From: Phycisphaerales bacterium
GTDB taxonomy: Bacteria > Planctomycetota > Phycisphaerae > WQYP01
Direction: 5' to 3'
DNA length: 36,171 nucleotides
NCBI GenBank assembly: GCA_027313145.1
Contig: DAHVEJ010000018.1
Location: forward strand, 1-36,171
In this document: in pieces, positions 35,153 to 36,171 of the stretch
Layout: every line of letters starts with the position of its first letter
How positions within the stretch are numbered: position 1 is the first letter of the stretch
Made by a program: the position numbers and the translations under genes
The notes under the pieces: generated by a model
Told to the model about the DNA's origin: nothing
What the model saw: only the letters and a program-made list of their open reading frames with translations
Databases searched by the model: none

Positions 35153-35935
35153 GTGAGCGTGATTGCCATTGACATAGGAAACACCCGCATCGGCGTGGGG
35201 TTATTTACCGCCGGGAAAAGTGCCGACCCGGCCCTGCGGTTCAATCATTCCGATCTGCAATCCGAAATGCTGGCGTATCTTGAGAAACTCTCCACCGGCG
35301 TAACCGATGGCGGCCGGCGGCCTGATGGGGTGGTGTTGGCCAGTGTCGCCCCCGAATGGACGGACCGCGTGGCGGAGCTTATCAGCAATCGCTGCTCAAT
35401 GACGCCGGAAATTGTGGGTAGGGATCTGAAAATTCCCGTGCAAACCAATCTGACCGATGAATCCACCGTGGGTGTGGACCGTCTGCTTGGAGCATTGTGC
35501 GCGTATGTGAATACCGAGCAGGCCTGCGCCATTATCAGTGCGGGGACCGCTTTGGTAGTGGATTGTATTGATGATGCGGGGATTTTTCTTGGCGGGGCCA
35601 TTGCGCCGGGCCTGGCGCTGGCGGCCAAGGCCATGCATACGGGCACCGCGCAACTTCCCATGGCGAATCTGGATTTGCCGCAGGAACCCTTTGGCCGCGA
35701 CACGATGGCAGCACTGAATCTCGGGGCGTATGCGTCCATCCGCGGCGCGGCGGCGTATCTTCTGGAACGGTACGCGGAAAAGCTCGGTCATTGGCCGCAT
35801 GTGGTGGGTACGGGCGGCGATGCGATGCGCGTCTTCGGCAACAGCGGCCTGGTGGATTCCTTTATTCCCGATCTGGTGCTGCAAGGTGCCGCCTTGGTCT
35901 GGGAGCATCATCACGGGGAAGATATTGCAAGTTGA
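35153..35935 (+). CDS. coaX: Type III pantothenate kinase
   Basis: A 260-aa enzyme that phosphorylates pantothenate in the first step of CoA synthesis. It starts with GTG (35153), preceded by GGAG eight bases upstream. Motifs: ASKHA-type phosphate-binding MSVIAIDIGNTRIGVGLF with the catalytic Asp, 'GVDRLLGALCAY', the 'SAGTALVVDCIDDAGIFLGGAIAPGL' segment and GTGGDAMR. CoaX does not need feedback inhibition by CoA and uses monovalent cations. It is 17 bp downstream of obg on the same strand. The tail of the window follows. Confidence 0.95.
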   Translation: MSVIAIDIGNTRIGVGLFTAGKSADPALRFNHSDLQSEMLAYLEKLSTGVTDGGRRPDGVVLASVAPEWTDRVAELISNRCSMTPEIVGRDLKIPVQTNLTDESTVGVDRLLGALCAYVNTEQACAIISAGTALVVDCIDDAGIFLGGAIAPGLALAAKAMHTGTAQLPMANLDLPQEPFGRDTMAALNLGAYASIRGAAAYLLERYAEKLGHWPHVVGTGGDAMRVFGNSGLVDSFIPDLVLQGAALVWEHHHGEDIAS

Positions 35936-36099
35936 GCAATCCGCAAGGCCGGGAGATTTGCGGATTCAGCGTTGCAAGGCACAGAGCTTGGCAAAACGGA
36001 TGGTGCGCATGAAAACACAGTTCATAATATGTTCACGACGGTGGCCGGGGCGCGTGGAAAGCAAAAATAAACTGTAACAATTAACTCGGCGGTATGTTG

Positions 36100-36147
36100 T
36101 GTTTCAATAGAAATGTCACCCCCTTGTTTCAATAGAAGTGTCACCCC
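36100..36147. repeat. Two tandem 23-bp repeats near the right edge
   Basis: TGTTTCAATAGAAATGTCAC... (36100-36122) and again with one change (36125-36147), 25-bp period, 22 of 23 bases the same. They start with TG and resemble the multiple terminal repeats of IS21-type insertion sequences, so an IS element may begin here; no transposase is inside the window. The rest of 35936-36099 shows nothing recognisable. Confidence 0.5.
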
Positions 36148-36171
36148 ACGGGCTGGTTGGGATATACCGGT

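Overview
The window looks like chromosomal DNA from a planctomycete, most likely class Phycisphaerae. This is inferred from the gene mix and not from a marker gene: two PEP-CTERM proteins, a pseudopilin with the H-X9-DG motif, a XylR-type AraC regulator next to that pseudopilin, and many secreted glycoside hydrolases (GH92, GH51-like, GH13, GH28, GH95-like). No rRNA, tRNA, CRISPR array or prophage was recognised. The DNA has a moderate to fairly high GC content, and most genes carry a readable Shine-Dalgarno sequence, which I used to move many starts inward from the ORF-track start.

Layout. 1-300: no gene. 301-1242(-): PEP-CTERM beta-propeller protein. 1490-3311(-): hisH, hisA and a DUF971 gene. 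3464-4198(-): OmpA-type lipoprotein. 4359-5165(+): two 6-pyruvoyl-tetrahydropterin-synthase (PTPS) domains in one reading frame, the first degenerate. 5281-5484: one copy of a structured repeat. 5541-11810: a secreted protein of unknown function divergent from a lectin-GH92 gene, followed by a GH51-like gene. 11855-13276(-): ACT-domain malic enzyme. 13541-15348(-): an AAA ATPase / DUF4276 gene pair that resembles split OLD/PARIS-type defence modules. 15601-19363(-): LacI regulator and GH13 amylase, probably one operon with a self-regulating promoter. 19590-20814(+): PEP-CTERM gene with a textbook promoter, a leader hairpin and a strong terminator. 20904-21218: two more copies of the structured repeat. 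21254-23350(-): GH28 and a bifunctional-nuclease-family gene. 23476-26451(+): GH95-like enzyme with an inserted LamG-like domain. 26516-30132: a membrane protein and a frameshifted pseudopilin, flanked by two 42-bp repeats, then the XylR regulator. 30203-31069(-): orphan pstB. 31657-35935: methyltransferase, UDP-glucose dehydrogenase, obg and coaX. The window ends in a 23-bp tandem repeat that looks like the end of an insertion sequence.

How the genes work together. The accessory part is a polysaccharide-degrading set: secreted or periplasmic enzymes for mannosides, arabinosides, alpha-glucans, pectin and possibly fucosides or galactosides, with two local sugar-type regulators (LacI beside GH13, XylR beside the pseudopilin). 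The rest is housekeeping: histidine, pterin or queuosine precursor, CoA, phosphate uptake and sugar nucleotides.

Best leads: (1) a 42-bp repeat carrying two TACAGCGCA half-sites exactly 21 bp apart, at the XylR promoter and again 2.3 kb upstream; (2) the AAA/DUF4276 pair; (3) a repeat family with two hairpins and preserved stem pairing; (4) unusual enzyme architectures (degenerate-plus-intact PTPS, LamG inside GH95, GH13 with altered catalytic motifs).
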